From Rhyzopertha dominica (lineage: Eukaryota; Arthropoda; Insecta; Coleoptera; Bostrichidae): DNA of 64,000 nucleotides. Shown here in pieces: positions 1-10,345 of this stretch (position 1 is the stretch's first letter; each line of letters begins with the position of its first letter). The translations under genes were made by a program, and so were the position numbers. The stretch covers positions 62,328,023-62,392,022 of the forward strand of contig QCXZ01000003.1 of the NCBI GenBank assembly GCA_025024175.1, in the 5' to 3' direction. Under the pieces are notes generated by a model. That model was not told where the DNA came from. It saw only the letters and a list, made by a program, of their open reading frames with translations, and did no database searches.

Positions 1-382
1 AACGTAAAAGGTCTATTCTACTGCTAAAGAAAAGTAGACCTTAGATGTAACCCACTCATAAACAATTAATTTTACTGTTAAGATAATATTTTATCGGATA
101 GATCGCTGTCACTTGAAAACTCTGACAAAAAGTTAATAGTCTAACGTTTCGATTACACTGTAATCTTTGTCAAAGACGAAGAACCTCAAAATTTGCCTGA
201 CACAAGTTCAAACAAAATTTTGAAAGTAAATAAACAAATCACCAAGGATGCGAGACGTCATAGAAACAACGTGCCAACCTGATAAATAAGGAACCTAACG
301 ATGAAAAAGGAACTACCTAACTACTAGATATACACGAACTACTTGATAAAAGATAACTACAAAATAGCCTTCCAAATGTCAC

Positions 383-613
383 CTAACTCATAATATTAAA
401 ATTATTAGTATTCCTACAAATTTCTATAGCTTCTTTTATTAGACGTTTGTGATAATATTTTTCTCTGCGTAAAATTTTTGTTTTATCAAAATCAATCAAG
501 TGTTTAGTCAAATATGAGTGTTCAGCTACGGAAGATTTATCTATCTGTTGCAACCTAGTAGCTCGTATGTGTTCTTTCAAACGCGTACCTACTTTTCTTT
601 TAGTTTGACCTAT
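383..613 (-). pseudogene. PLE GIY-YIG endonuclease C-terminus (left arm)
   Basis: Read on the minus strand this begins at the YIG motif (YIGQTKRKVGTRL) and continues through the conserved KSSVAEHSY and EAIEI segments of the PLE endonuclease domain. It ends early because a short deletion near 393 removes the part that reads RDCGNYELG in the right arm. Upstream of YIG the frame runs into the foldback junction, so the GVY half of the active site is absent. It is a fragment of the same protein as at 30923-32140 and cannot make an enzyme. Confidence 0.75.
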
Positions 614-617
614 GTAA

Positions 618-821
618 CAGATAGATAAATCTTCCGTAGCTGAACACTCATATTTGACTAAACACTTGATTGATTTTGATAAAACAAAAATTTTACATAG
701 AGAAAAATATTATCACAAACGTCTAATAAAAGAAGCTATAGAAATTTGTAGGAATACTAATAATTTTAATAGGGATTGTGGAAATTATGAGTTAGGTGAC
801 ATTTGGAAGGCTATTTTGTAG
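618..821 (+). pseudogene. PLE GIY-YIG endonuclease C-terminus (right arm)
   Basis: The plus strand reads from QIDKSSVAEHSY to the natural C-terminus (DIWKAIL then a stop at 819-821). This is the mirror copy of the left arm. It starts abruptly at the foldback junction, so the GIY and YIG motifs are missing on this side. It shows the complete C-terminal end of this PLE family, which the 30.9 kb copy has lost through a roughly 22-bp deletion. Confidence 0.75.
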
Positions 822-1105
822 TTATCTTTTATCAAGTAGTTCGGGTATATCTAGTAGGTAGGTAGTTCCTTTTTCATCGTTAGGTTCCTTTTTTATCAGG
901 TTGGCACGTTGTTCCTATGAGGTCTCGCATCCTTGGTGATTTGTTTATTTACTTTCAAAATTTTGTTTGAACTTGTGTCAGGCAAATTTTGAGGTTCTTC
1001 GTCTTTGACAAAGATTACAGGTGTAATCGAAACGTCAGACTATTAACTTTTTGTCAGTGTTTTCAAGTGACAGCGATCTATCCGATAAAATATTATCTCA
1101 TATTT

Positions 1106-2786
1106 ATGGACGCTGAAAGCATTCACCCTCGTATAATTTTACTGTTGTTTGTGTGGTCACCCTGAATTACCACAATTTGTATTTAAAAGTAAAACAATGC
1201 CTGTTGACTGAAAAAAATTGTTAAATGATATTGCAAGGAGAATGAATGTTCATGGCTTCTTAAATGTGGTGAAAGAAGAGCTGCTAATAAAAAATAGAAG
1301 AAGAAGGTACACAANTCCGTGAATGCATTCCTTCCGTTTCATTTACAAAAGCATGACAACACATTACATTCCCGGGGTTGTCAAAAGTGTACTCACAACA
1401 ATATACATATTTGAAGAAGCCTAAAACTGCATTTCATGTTGATGTATTAATTAGCTGGTAGTAGGAAGTCAGCCCAAAATAACAGATACCCCCTATTCAA
1501 AAGTTTATTTCGCCGATATCAGTACAAAAGCTGCGTAATTTCACAACCCTGCTTATTGCGTAGGTTCGAAAAGTACTACACAATATTATACGGCGTTTAT
1601 TTAAGACGACAAAATATTTGTTCTATTATAAAAGATAATATGAAAAAAGGTGAAATATTTTTCAGATGCACGTGTTCCTTTGGTATTCATAAAACAAATT
1701 CATTTTAATAAATAAATTTTGATCGGGTAACAAGAAATTACGTAGGTATATTTGTCTACTATATTTCGTCGTTCTCAATATTTTCTCCAATTGGGTCTTT
1801 GAAAATGGCACAAAATCTAATCGATCTGTGCAAAAACAAAGAAAATTTGCTAGAGTGTGTTACTTTTTAGCTTGATCGCACTGCGTTTCGCGCTCAAATT
1901 TCCTAGCGTTATTTGATAGCGTCGCTGTAAAATTTTATTTCTTCATATAAGTCTTTGGCGTTAACATTGGGACGGTTTCGCATGCGGAACTCCTAAATTC
2001 TGATATTAACTCGCGAAAACCGTGTGGCGTGAAAAGGAGGAAGAGTAAGAACTCGTAAAAATGTAGGTTTATGTGAACAGTAAAAAAGGTGAGACTTATA
2101 TCACTGTTGCAGTAAAATTTATCGAGGGTTTACTCGCCCGCGCTTATTTCATATCATGACACATCAATAAAAATATTCTATTCTCATACAGATCTTGGAG
2201 TTCCGGGTGAGATCCCACGAAAAGAATAAAAGTGGAGGCGTAAAACTTAAACTGAAAACAAATATATCTGTAGAATAGACGTTACTGGTAAATTACTGGT
2301 ATAAAGAATCTACTTCATGCAGTTAGATAAATTCTGGTCTCAAGCTTTAGATAGAATAATGAGAGTAAAGGTTTCTAATATCATACTGTAAAGAAGTAAA
2401 TAGTATATACAGGGTCCGCCACTTCAAACCCCCAGGCTCGTATATTCATTATTCTTTTAGGTACAACTCTAAGTTATATGTCAAATTGTAGGTCTTTTTA
2501 AACTCTTTAAAAATAGCATAGTGAGTGTCCAAACATTTTTTTGCCGATTATATTTTACAAATAAAATTAATTCTTGCAAATAGTTTTTTATCTTACCCCG
2601 TATAATAAATATTGCTTTTGTCTTCTTNAATTTGTGTCATTACAATGTATACGTAATTTTTACTCCTTCTTAACGAAAAACAAGAAAAACTCATCGTCGC
2701 CATATTCTGTTAATATGGCTTTTCAAAAAAAAAGGTGTTAGTTGAACAGCTTATTACGGTACAAATTATAGCTATATACCCATCCA
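1106..2786. other. AT-rich sequence, no gene seen
   Basis: Stops are frequent in all frames and no protein family motif is visible. A short ACAGGGT string at about 2410 resembles the tip of many small DNA transposons, but no matching partner was found. An N lies at 1315 and another at 2628. Confidence 0.5.
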
Positions 2787-2890
2787 GTGCTACCAGGTCT
2801 AGGGATTTTTCNCGAATCTAGGGANTTTTGCTATGTGNGAGGGGAAAAGGGATTTTTGTCCTAAATTGTCTTAAATCTAGGGATTTTTTT
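2787..2890. repeat. Repeated TCTAGGGATTTT segment, possible hAT tip
   Basis: The string CAGTGCTACCAGGTCTAGGG begins a stretch in which TCTAGGGATTTT or close variants recur about three times. A CAGTG start followed by short subterminal repeats is typical of hAT-type ends, but no opposite end or target duplication was found. Several Ns fall here. Confidence 0.3.
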
Positions 2891-2916
2891 CAACATTTCA
2901 AAAATACATTTATTAT

Positions 2917-3259
2917 TAAGAATTTAGGATGGCAATGCCATCTGTCAGTATTACACTGACATGATGGCAAAGACACCTAGCTGCCTTAACGGGAACTACT
3001 TCCTAAAGGAAGTGACCTGTAGCCTGACAAATTGGCATGCAACTGCATACTTCAATTTGACAGCAGGCCCCTACGGCACTTTTTGCTGACGGGCAAGAAC
3101 CAACATACATTAAAATGCATGTCTATGCTGTGCTGTCTACACCTCAACCAACTGTAGATAGTACTATTTCGCTGTCATTACAGCTCATCAGTGCAGTTTA
3201 GGTCTAGTGTAGACAACACGGCATAGAACTGGTTTTGCTTATATACCAAAGCAATGGTA
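2917..3259 (-). repeat. Hammerhead-bearing 351-bp unit, copy 1 (retrozyme-like)
   Basis: This is one near-complete monomer (343 of about 351 bp) of the repeat that also occurs at 34289-34654. The two copies share nearly all bases but start at different points. Here the segment beginning aagaatttagg comes first and the ribozyme half second; in the 34 kb copy the order is reversed. Such circular permutation implies a tandem or circular parent. The ribozyme is on the minus strand at 3150-3198 and is flanked by a longer inverted repeat, GTCTACAC and GTGTAGAC. There is no protein-coding capacity. The right edge abuts a truncated hAT copy. No target duplication is visible. Confidence 0.8.
3150..3198 (-). 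ncRNA. Type I hammerhead ribozyme, copy 1
   Basis: Minus strand, 5' to 3': stem I strand AACTGCA, conserved core CTGATGA, stem II GCTGT closed by loop AATG and ACAGC (five perfect pairs), conserved GAA, stem III ATAG-TA-CTAT, then the cleavage-site C and the returning stem I strand TACAGTT. Stem I pairs at six of seven positions with one C-A mismatch. Every residue usually needed in the core (CUGAUGA, GAAA and the UH cleavage dinucleotide) is present. An outer helix GTCTACAC/GTGTAGAC extends stem I beyond an internal loop. Self-cleavage is inferred from the fold, not shown. Confidence 0.85.
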
Positions 3260-3494
3260 CTCATCAGTGTACATAGAAAACATATAAATAATTTGGATCT
3301 TTATTTCCCAGAAGATGTTTTAAGTCGCCTTGAAGAAAATCCACGAAGATTATTCATAGAATAAATACTTTATTAATTACTTAGGTACCTATATCTTATA
3401 AACATTTATTATTTATTTTTATGTTGAATTGTACTCTACAGGACGTTCCTGCTTTGCCCCCCCCCCCCCAGACCAAAACCTGGGTCCGCCCATG
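3260..3494. mobile_element. hAT-type element, one-ended fragment
   Basis: This is the terminal part of the repeat family seen complete at 22049-24189 and 42882-44694. It ends in a C-rich run, then a variant of GACCAAAAGCTGGG and the tip GTCCGCCCATG at about 3484-3494. It is truncated on the left, where it meets the hammerhead repeat. The sequence is closest to the 55141-56438 and 62395-63833 copies. No coding sequence. Confidence 0.7.
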
Positions 3495-3563
3495 CCCATC
3501 GCTGCACATAAAACCCCAAAATTTAGAGTAAGTTTTAAATAAACCAAGTACAAAGGAGTCCAG

Positions 3564-3636
3564 AAAACGATACCCTGCGATGAGGCTGGTTTGATTGTCT
3601 GCACCACGCACTAGCCTTATCGCAGGATATCGTTTT
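3564..3636. repeat. Perfect-looking hairpin, 27-bp arms
   Basis: The left arm at 3564-3590 (AAAACGATACCCTGCGATGA...) pairs with the right arm at 3610-3636 (...TTATCGCAGGATATCGTTTT) with only a few mismatches and a loop of about 19 bases. The size resembles a microRNA precursor or a tiny foldback element. Nothing else supports either reading. Confidence 0.5.
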
Positions 3637-3639
3637 TAG

Positions 3640-5239
3640 TCTCTCTTTAGAACGAACTGTCTTTCTAAAACCACAAAAGTACTGTAATAATTACCCTCAG
3701 CCATTTAATGTATCGCGTGACCGCTGTAAGGTTAAACGACTGAGGGACAGCCTCTTTCCAGTTCCCTGTTCTACAAGGACGGTATTGCATGTATTATCCC
3801 TTTAATTGATTTACAGTTAATGACAGAGGAGATCAGCAACTGCGGTAACCAATAGTAAACATAGGATGGCGGGCCCTGAGACGACACCCTGCATAAACTG
3901 TTCGCCGCTGGCCAGTTAGGGTGGTAAATTCTGACAATGATAAAGCTTTCGTCTAGTGATAATACCTGTCAGATTAATTCAAAACACACGCTAACAGTAG
4001 ATGCTTGAAATGCAAAGGGTCTGAACTGCTTACTACGCCCTGGCATCTGTTTTCGTTGTACAACTATCTGCATTTCAAATTAAGCACGATTAGTTCAGTT
4101 AAGTGGGTTTGAAGGTAGTGTATTTTTGTTGTATTGTGAGCAAGGGAATAGTATAAATTTATATTTTCATCAGAAGAGTTAAAGAGTTAAATACCTTCCA
4201 TAAAAAAGTGTATTTTTTATGTAGGTGTTAATATACTAACAACATCGATGAGCACGATAGTACTGAAGGTTGCAGATCAAGTTACAGTCACCAATTTGAT
4301 AGCTTTTACAAAGATTTTCCAACAATTTACCGTTCTATTTTTCTTTAAAATGTAAGAAATAACAATAATTATTGGTATAGTAGGCTTGTGGTAAACTCTA
4401 CATCCTACACCCTTGCACTGTGGAAGCTTTGTATGGTGCAGCTAACGTTACTACCATTTAGTTTGTGAATTTTACCATTGTTGCAGGCTAATACATCTTT
4501 CAGTCAATCTAGGTACAATTATTTAACCGGCTTACTGTAGCTACAACCTCACAAATACCATACTTAACGTAAAAGTTGTACCAAACTGCGTCACCCCACA
4601 GCTCCACAACGTTAATTTCTGAATTCTTTGTACCGCCTTTTTGAAACTGCTGCCAAGCTACAAATTGCACGGCGATAGTAGCTGAAGGTCAGATCAATGT
4701 CACTCCACAGCTCCGAAATGTGAGCTTTCTGCAACCTTAAAGTTAATTATCCCACAAAACACTAAAGAATATGTTGAAAATACAAAATCCCACGCATTTT
4801 CTCATGCTAAAGTATATCAAATAATTGAACAGACGATAGATGACAAGTATACGTCAAAGCAATTGTTGTGTTCACTTTCCTGAGAGACGGCAAACTGATT
4901 TAATCGATAATTTCCGTAAGCGCCCTGGATACATGAATTATTTATAGAAACCCTGTATATACAGGGTGACTTTTTTCGATGACCAGTAAGGGCGAGAAAA
5001 CGAATTACTACAAAAGGTGTTCAAACAATTCTTCATTATTTTGTACGCATAAATTGCATCGTTTTAAAATGGAGTAAGTTGCGTTCCTAATGAACATATT
5101 TGTAGCAAAAGCCTGTAAAATGGCAGCTTTTTAAGTCATCAACTGTTTCATAGTTAAACGTTGAAAACTGATCCATTGTTCTCTACGTGGATTGAATCTT
5201 GAATTAATTCTTGTAAAATAACTTCACCAAGTTAAAGCC
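3640..5239. other. No gene seen
   Basis: No protein motif is visible in any frame. The string CCCTGTATATACAGGGTG at about 4951-4968 is a short palindrome made of two ACAGGG tips, perhaps an abutting pair of small transposon ends. Otherwise unremarkable. Confidence 0.45.
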
Positions 5240-6290
5240 ACAATAAATATATTCAGGTAAAGCGCTTTCAGCTAATATACCATCGTCACTACCATATAAT
5301 AAATTATCGGAAAAAATTATGACATTGTCAAAATTAAAAATCTAAACAAGCAATCTTGACTAAAAATGGAAAAACTACATCCAAACCAGCAACGTAAAAA
5401 TTAACGTTCGAATAAAAAATTTACAATGGGACAGCTGAAATTGCAAAAATCAGTTAATATTGTCCAATTTTGGTCATTTAAAATTTTGTATATCTCTAAT
5501 ATTTCTAAATAGTTTAATTTTGATGATTTATTACAAAAATGTAAACTTTTTAAATTGTCCAAAGTAGAAGTATGTTTATATGATAATAAATGATTCGCGA
5601 ACGAAGAATTTGTAGTTACAATGTCTGTATTTTTGTACTTATTAAATTGTTTAAGATGCTCATTTCCCCTAATAAGAAAAGATCTTCCCGTTTGTCCAAT
5701 ATAAACGGAGTTACAGTCGTTACATGAAAAGCTATATACGCCTGATTTAAGACTGAAATTTTATCTTTATTATGGTCGAAACGGGAACAGACACTGCCGA
5801 CAGTAGAAAAGGCAATATTTATGTCATTAGTTGCAAATAATTTAGAAAGGGAAATCGAGACTTGACCAATAAACCTAAGAAGGAACCAAATTTTTCACAT
5901 ATGATGGGGTTAAAGGAAAACTTAAATTTTGTCAGGTATTTAAAGTACAATTGTTCTATTAAGTAATTTGGAAAACCGTTATTATAAGCAATTAGAAGAA
6001 TCACACCAAGTTCTTTCTCGAAAGCATTTAAAGAAGGGGGAATTTTAAAAATCTATGAAAAAGGGAAAGAAAATCTGCTATTTTATGGGTATGAGGGTGC
6101 ACAAAAGAATAGGGGATAATGTTGTCTGTACAAGTAGGTTTTCTAAAAATTTCAAAAGAAATATAAGAAGAGGATTGGTTGCGCAAAATTACTAAATCTA
6201 AAAAGGAAACTTTATTATCAACTGTTTCATAACTAAAATATCTAGAATTATGTAATGAGTTTATAAATGTAAAAAAACTATTTAGAATTT
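5240..6290 (-). mobile_element. Penelope-like element family 4, 3' part
   Basis: The minus strand carries the end of the reverse transcriptase, the connector and the GIY-YIG domain of a PLE distinct from the other three families here. It is 5'-truncated at about 6290. Beyond the coding end (5255-5290, minus strand) is a stretch with TGACGATGG, a short stem and CTGAAAGCGCTTT. This resembles the hammerhead-derived signature at PLE ends but is degenerate. Confidence 0.65.
5300..6285 (-). pseudogene. PLE family 4 RT C-terminus, connector and GIY-YIG domain
   Basis: In order on the minus strand: an RT C-terminal segment with the SFLDL motif (about 6200); a frame-broken connector including NNGFPNYLIEQLYFKYL (about 5970); then an intact-looking GIY-YIG core around 5740-5670. 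The latter reads GVYSFSCNDCNSVYIGQTGR, keeping the GVY and YIG motifs and the cysteine pair common in PLE endonucleases. In PLEs this nuclease nicks target DNA for integration. Frame changes between blocks and the lost 5' end mean no working protein. Confidence 0.65.
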
Positions 6291-7463
6291 GTTTCGAAAG
6301 TTAATACTCTTCTAGTTATTTGGAAAAAAACAGACTTTAAAAATTTATGTATTTTTGCTAATATCACGAGAACCGTTTGTCTTAGAAAAAATGTGTAGAA
6401 ACAAAAAATGCTCAAAACCTGATCGTAATCATTTGGATGTGGAAGTATTGATTCAATTTGCAGCGGTTTTTTAATACAAAGTGCTGCTTTCAAAAATCAT
6501 CCTGTATAAAATTATCTGAGTAACGTATTCATTTCATTCACCCTTGATGTCTGTTGGTTTTGAAAGGAACGTATAAAGTTTTCGCCGAAAATAAATAACT
6601 GTATGTTCTTATTTCATTTAGAGGGGAAGAATGTTCAGCAATCTTTCTCATTTCAAGAGTTTTTTATTTTCCCCTTTCTAGTTCGGTGGCAGTTAAACGC
6701 GATTGACAGCCCGGCAGCTGAACCTCCCTCTGTAGGGCAATGAGACAGAAGACATCGGACGGAACAGCAAATCAGACGCACACGTGTTGGGCGTACGAAA
6801 GAAAGAAAGGAGCCCGCGTAGTAATAAAATCAAATGCCCCGGGAGCACTCGAATATCTCTTGACATAAGGACATTTGCGTTGCCTCTGTTTACAAACAAA
6901 TGGTCCAGGACTCCACGATGACAGCGGCGTTGCCGATCAACGACTTTTCCATTCACAAAGTCAGAAATCTAAGCAAAAAATTTCAAGCGATGGAAGTAAT
7001 TCCTTTAAAGGTTACCTAAACAAAATCGTCACTCATCGTGACATATAAAGTTTAGATTTTTGGGAACTGATGTCAGATTAGCAGGAGGCCTTTCATGACA
7101 ACATCGCTCCACAATCGCCTGGCCGGAAAACCTCCGAATTCCCAGCGCGCAGCCTCTGCCTTTTCACCCTCCCGAGCGAGATCAAGATCTTCCTGGCCAT
7201 TTCATTTTTCAAGTGACTTGCACTATCGCGACTTTTTGCTTCTTCCAACGCCGGGAAACTGATTAGATGGATTGGATGGCGGATGGCATGTCACCCGTTT
7301 GGTTAAACACAAATATTCGATTTTACATAGATTTGAAATGCGTGGATCATAACTGAACACCCTTACCTAGTTATTGAGGATGATAAGAACGTTACTCAAA
7401 GTATATTATAATATGAAAGATAATGATTGCCTGAATTCGTTTATAAATGAGCATACGTAATGT
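6291..7463. other. No gene seen; GC-richer block at about 6660-7330
   Basis: Composition rises in GC from about 6660 to 7330, but the open frames there are short and show no family motif. This may be unique non-coding sequence. Confidence 0.4.
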
Positions 7464-7838
7464 TTTATTGGGTTTGCAGGCATAAGACGAAATGAAAAAG
7501 TATTGGTCTTGACCGAGATTTGAACTCGGGACCTTTTGAACACCAGTCAAACGCTCTACCACTGACCTATCAGGGCCCTATTCAGAATCAAGGTCAAGGC
7601 AGCATATATACATCAAAGTTAACATGTAATACTGCTGAACGCCATCCGACGCATTTGCAGCTGATTTGCTCGTCGCTCAGTATTTTTGAGCTTCAGAGCA
7701 ATTCAGCTGCAAATGCGTCGGATGGCGTTCATGTTAACTTTGATATATATATTTGACTGGTTCAAAAGGTCCCGAGTTCAAATCTCAGTCAAGGCCAATA
7801 CTTTTTCATTTCATCTTATGCCTGCAAACCCAATTAAA
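7464..7838. repeat. 375-bp palindromic (foldback) element with tRNA-like arm
   Basis: The outer arms 7464-7546 and 7758-7838 are near-perfect inverted copies. The inner arms about 7610-7663 and 7703-7749 also pair (GCCATCCGACGCATTTGCAG and its complement), and a small terminal stem closes the centre. The left arm has about 70 extra bases that complete a tRNA-like sequence; the right arm keeps only its 3' half. The whole could fold into one long hairpin. It looks like two inverted tRNA-headed short elements or a foldback transposon that captured a tRNA-like head. Confidence 0.75.
7505..7578 (-). tRNA. tRNA-like pseudogene (Thr-GGT-like anticodon)
   Basis: The minus strand shows an A-box region (GGTCAGTGGTAGAG), an anticodon arm TTTGA-CTGGTGT-TCAAA whose central bases would be GGT, and a perfect T arm CCGAG-TTCAAAT-CTCGG. 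A run of five Ts follows about five bases after the 3' end, as at a polymerase III terminator. The acceptor stem pairs at only about three of seven positions, so a working tRNA is unlikely. Overall similarity is closest to Cys-type tRNA bodies. Best read as the head of a tRNA-derived element. Confidence 0.55.
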
Positions 7839-10224
7839 GTGTTACTCAATGTTCTTGTTTACAGGTACCGCTTTTGGTTAGCCTATAGGTATCATCAGTC
7901 TGTTTCTACAATTTTATTTATTACATTAATTTGTTAACATTTTACCCTTTTACTTACGTCTGCTTAATTGGCCTAACATGTAAAACACACAAATAAACTT
8001 TCGAATGACCACTCCCATCCGATGCTTTAGTCTCATTTTCTTGGTTGTCTAATTATTGTTCAAATGTTGGTTTAAAACCCAAGCCTTTCTTTTCATTTAG
8101 GCTCTTCCCTTCCTCCCTATTTGTCAAAATCTCCATTGCTTTGTGCATTGTTAGTTTATATCCTGTTTTACACTGATGTAGTCATCTGTCTTTTCTTCTC
8201 TGTCGAGTGTGATTGTTTTCTTCTAGGTGTTCACTCTTTGCAGAGTACTTATTTTTATTCTGGAGTTATTTTATTCTTTCTTCCAATTTCCGTCCTGTTT
8301 CTCTCTTACAGTACGTCCTTTGCAAAATATTTTGTACACTCCTGAGATTTTCCTCCTATTTTCTGTTTAATCGTATTGATTGCTTTTAGACTGATTTTAA
8401 AATGTGTTTTTTCTGTATTATTGGTCTTATTTTCTCTGATATTCGGCATTAGTATCTTATTGTTTTACACTACTGGCCTTACTTATAAGTCAGAGTTTTG
8501 CGAAAATTATATCCTGCTATGTCGCAAGAGACTTAATTCTAAGATGACAATAGGTCCAGATGGCAAACCTGCGTTTTTTTTATGATTGTGCACCTACTCT
8601 AGCATATCCTTTAACAGTACTTTTTTAATTCGTCGTTAGGGACAGCATTGTTTGCTGATTTATGGAAACCGTTTATACTGTTGCTATTTTACAGTTTTTA
8701 GACAACTATATCTAACCTGAAAAATAATTCTCCACTCCTCAAGCCAGCGATTTTATTGTTTTAAAAACAAAATTTTGAGTTAGTAAACAGGAAAACACAA
8801 AGTATAGGTTATGTTCGTCAAAGTAACAATAGTCAGCAACAATCAACCTTACCAGGAGAATACATACAACCAATTCATTCTGCCTGCATGAGCAGAACTT
8901 GGATCACAAAAAGAAATAGAACTTGACAGTTCCATCTACAGTTCACAAGTCAAAAAAATAATATGAAATAACAAACAAGTAGGTAACTATACCAAACATT
9001 TACCATAAATTGTGTTTTTTGCTCAACTCTTCGTAGTTCAATTTGGATAAGTTTTTCTATTCGCAAATTTCCGTAACCAATAAGCAAATAAAAGACATTA
9101 TCGAACACTACTTAATGTAATATAAAACAACAAACACAATATTCTTTATGGAAGAAATAGTTTTAAAATTTGGATAACCAAAGGATCAAATGGAAGGTTT
9201 GAATCTCTGGGTTTAATCATTTTTCACTCACTAAAGGAAATACATTTGTAATTTTAAATCACACGTTATTAAATAATTTATTAAGAACGCATTTTTATAA
9301 CCTTATTTTTTGTATGCCCACCTTGAATAAAAGATATACAAACGTTTCGAAAATGAAACAAAGACATCATTATTTCAGGTATTGACCTTATCAATACCAA
9401 TTATAGTTCTTTTAAAATAAGAGAACGTTTAAGTTTTTCTGACCATTTCGGAAAGTGAGACCGAGACACATTTCTATTTTAACTCTATAGTGAACGCATT
9501 CTTAATTCTTTACGTATTTACAACATTAAATTATGTTCTTCATTTGCCAACCTTCTGAACAATCCATTTTTCACGCGTTATTAGCATTCCACACATAATG
9601 TAACGCGTACCTACATACTTTCCTGTCATTGCCACAATGCCCACTAATAAAACTGTTGTTTCACACGCAGTAACGGCGGCATTTTTTGTGGACAGTGCGT
9701 GTTGTACAAGAAATCAGCTTTACGTCCTTGTAACGAATGATTTGATAATTTATAAATGCAGAACTTGAAATGTAGGACAATGCTAGCAAAAAACGCTCAC
9801 AGGTGTGTATTTATGACAGGTGGATTTTTAACCTGTCAGGGGCTTATCTCCGTTGCCTAATAGCGGATGACGTCAATGGTTCGACGTGTTATATCGAATA
9901 TGATTGTTTGAAGCTGAGTTGTGTGACATAATATCCTCATTTCATTTGTGTATACTACATAGAAGTAAACAATATTAAGAATCAAAGGAATCTCAAAAGT
10001 TTAAAGTATAAGGGAACTGTCAAAACAATTGCATTTAGCTAGAGCAATACCCAGTGTTTGTTTAATTATAACAATAACTCTGAAAGTATACGGCGACTTA
10101 GACTACTGCTAACAAAACATCCAGAATCGATTTGAAGCACACAATCAAAAGAGTTGCTCCTTACATGCCAGTATTATCCTAACTCTATACCCTTTTTAAA
10201 TCGCGTCAAGGTGATTTTTTTATT
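7839..10224. other. No gene seen
   Basis: T-rich then A-rich sequence. Short frames at 8121-8585 encode only hydrophobic low-complexity peptides expected from T-rich DNA. No repeat family from elsewhere in the window was recognised. Confidence 0.45.
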
Positions 10225-10345
10225 TACCTACTTTAAAAACTTGTTTAAACTGTATGTTTCAAAAAATTTTTGCTTCTTTGACAAATATTGCTGAAGTGAT
10301 CGAAACGTCAGAATAGGCATTTTTGTCATTTTTTAAATCAGTAAC
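10225..10345 (+). repeat. Decayed PLE 3' end, family-1-like
   Basis: The plus strand aligns loosely to the tail of PLE family 1. It includes TCTTTGACAAATATTG and, after a short interval, GATCGAAACGTCAG, in the same order and spacing as at 1000-1045. GAAACGTC is the 3' half of a hammerhead-type core found at PLE ends. No coding part is attached. Confidence 0.45.

Larger units (their letters stand above)
79..1105. mobile_element. Penelope-like element family 1, tail-to-tail foldback
   Basis: Two copies of the same PLE 3' end lie in opposite orientation. The left arm runs about 79-550 and the right arm about 617-1105, separated by roughly 66 bp. The arms match almost base for base; the left lacks about 13 bp near 393 and has a few substitutions. 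Each arm holds the C-terminal end of the GIY-YIG domain and the 3' untranslated region. The outer tips read gataatatttta on the left and its complement on the right. The same family occurs at 30648-32140. Inverted tail copies are a known feature of Penelope-like elements. No full reverse transcriptase is present, so this is a dead fragment. Confidence 0.8.

Noticed and set aside
3396..3611. Gly-rich minus-strand proteins
   Set aside because: They are translations of the C-run at the hAT tip and its flank.
2408..4960. A single large element bounded by ACAGGG tips
   Set aside because: The inverted match does not extend beyond the six to seven tip bases, and other repeats lie unrelated in between.
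7505..7578. A functional tRNA-Thr gene
   Set aside because: The T and anticodon arms are good, but the acceptor stem pairs at only about three of seven positions and the sequence lies in a palindromic repeat.
8121..8585. Membrane protein genes from hydrophobic frames
   Set aside because: The DNA is T-rich, which gives Phe/Leu-rich frames by chance; no start context, motif or homology is visible.
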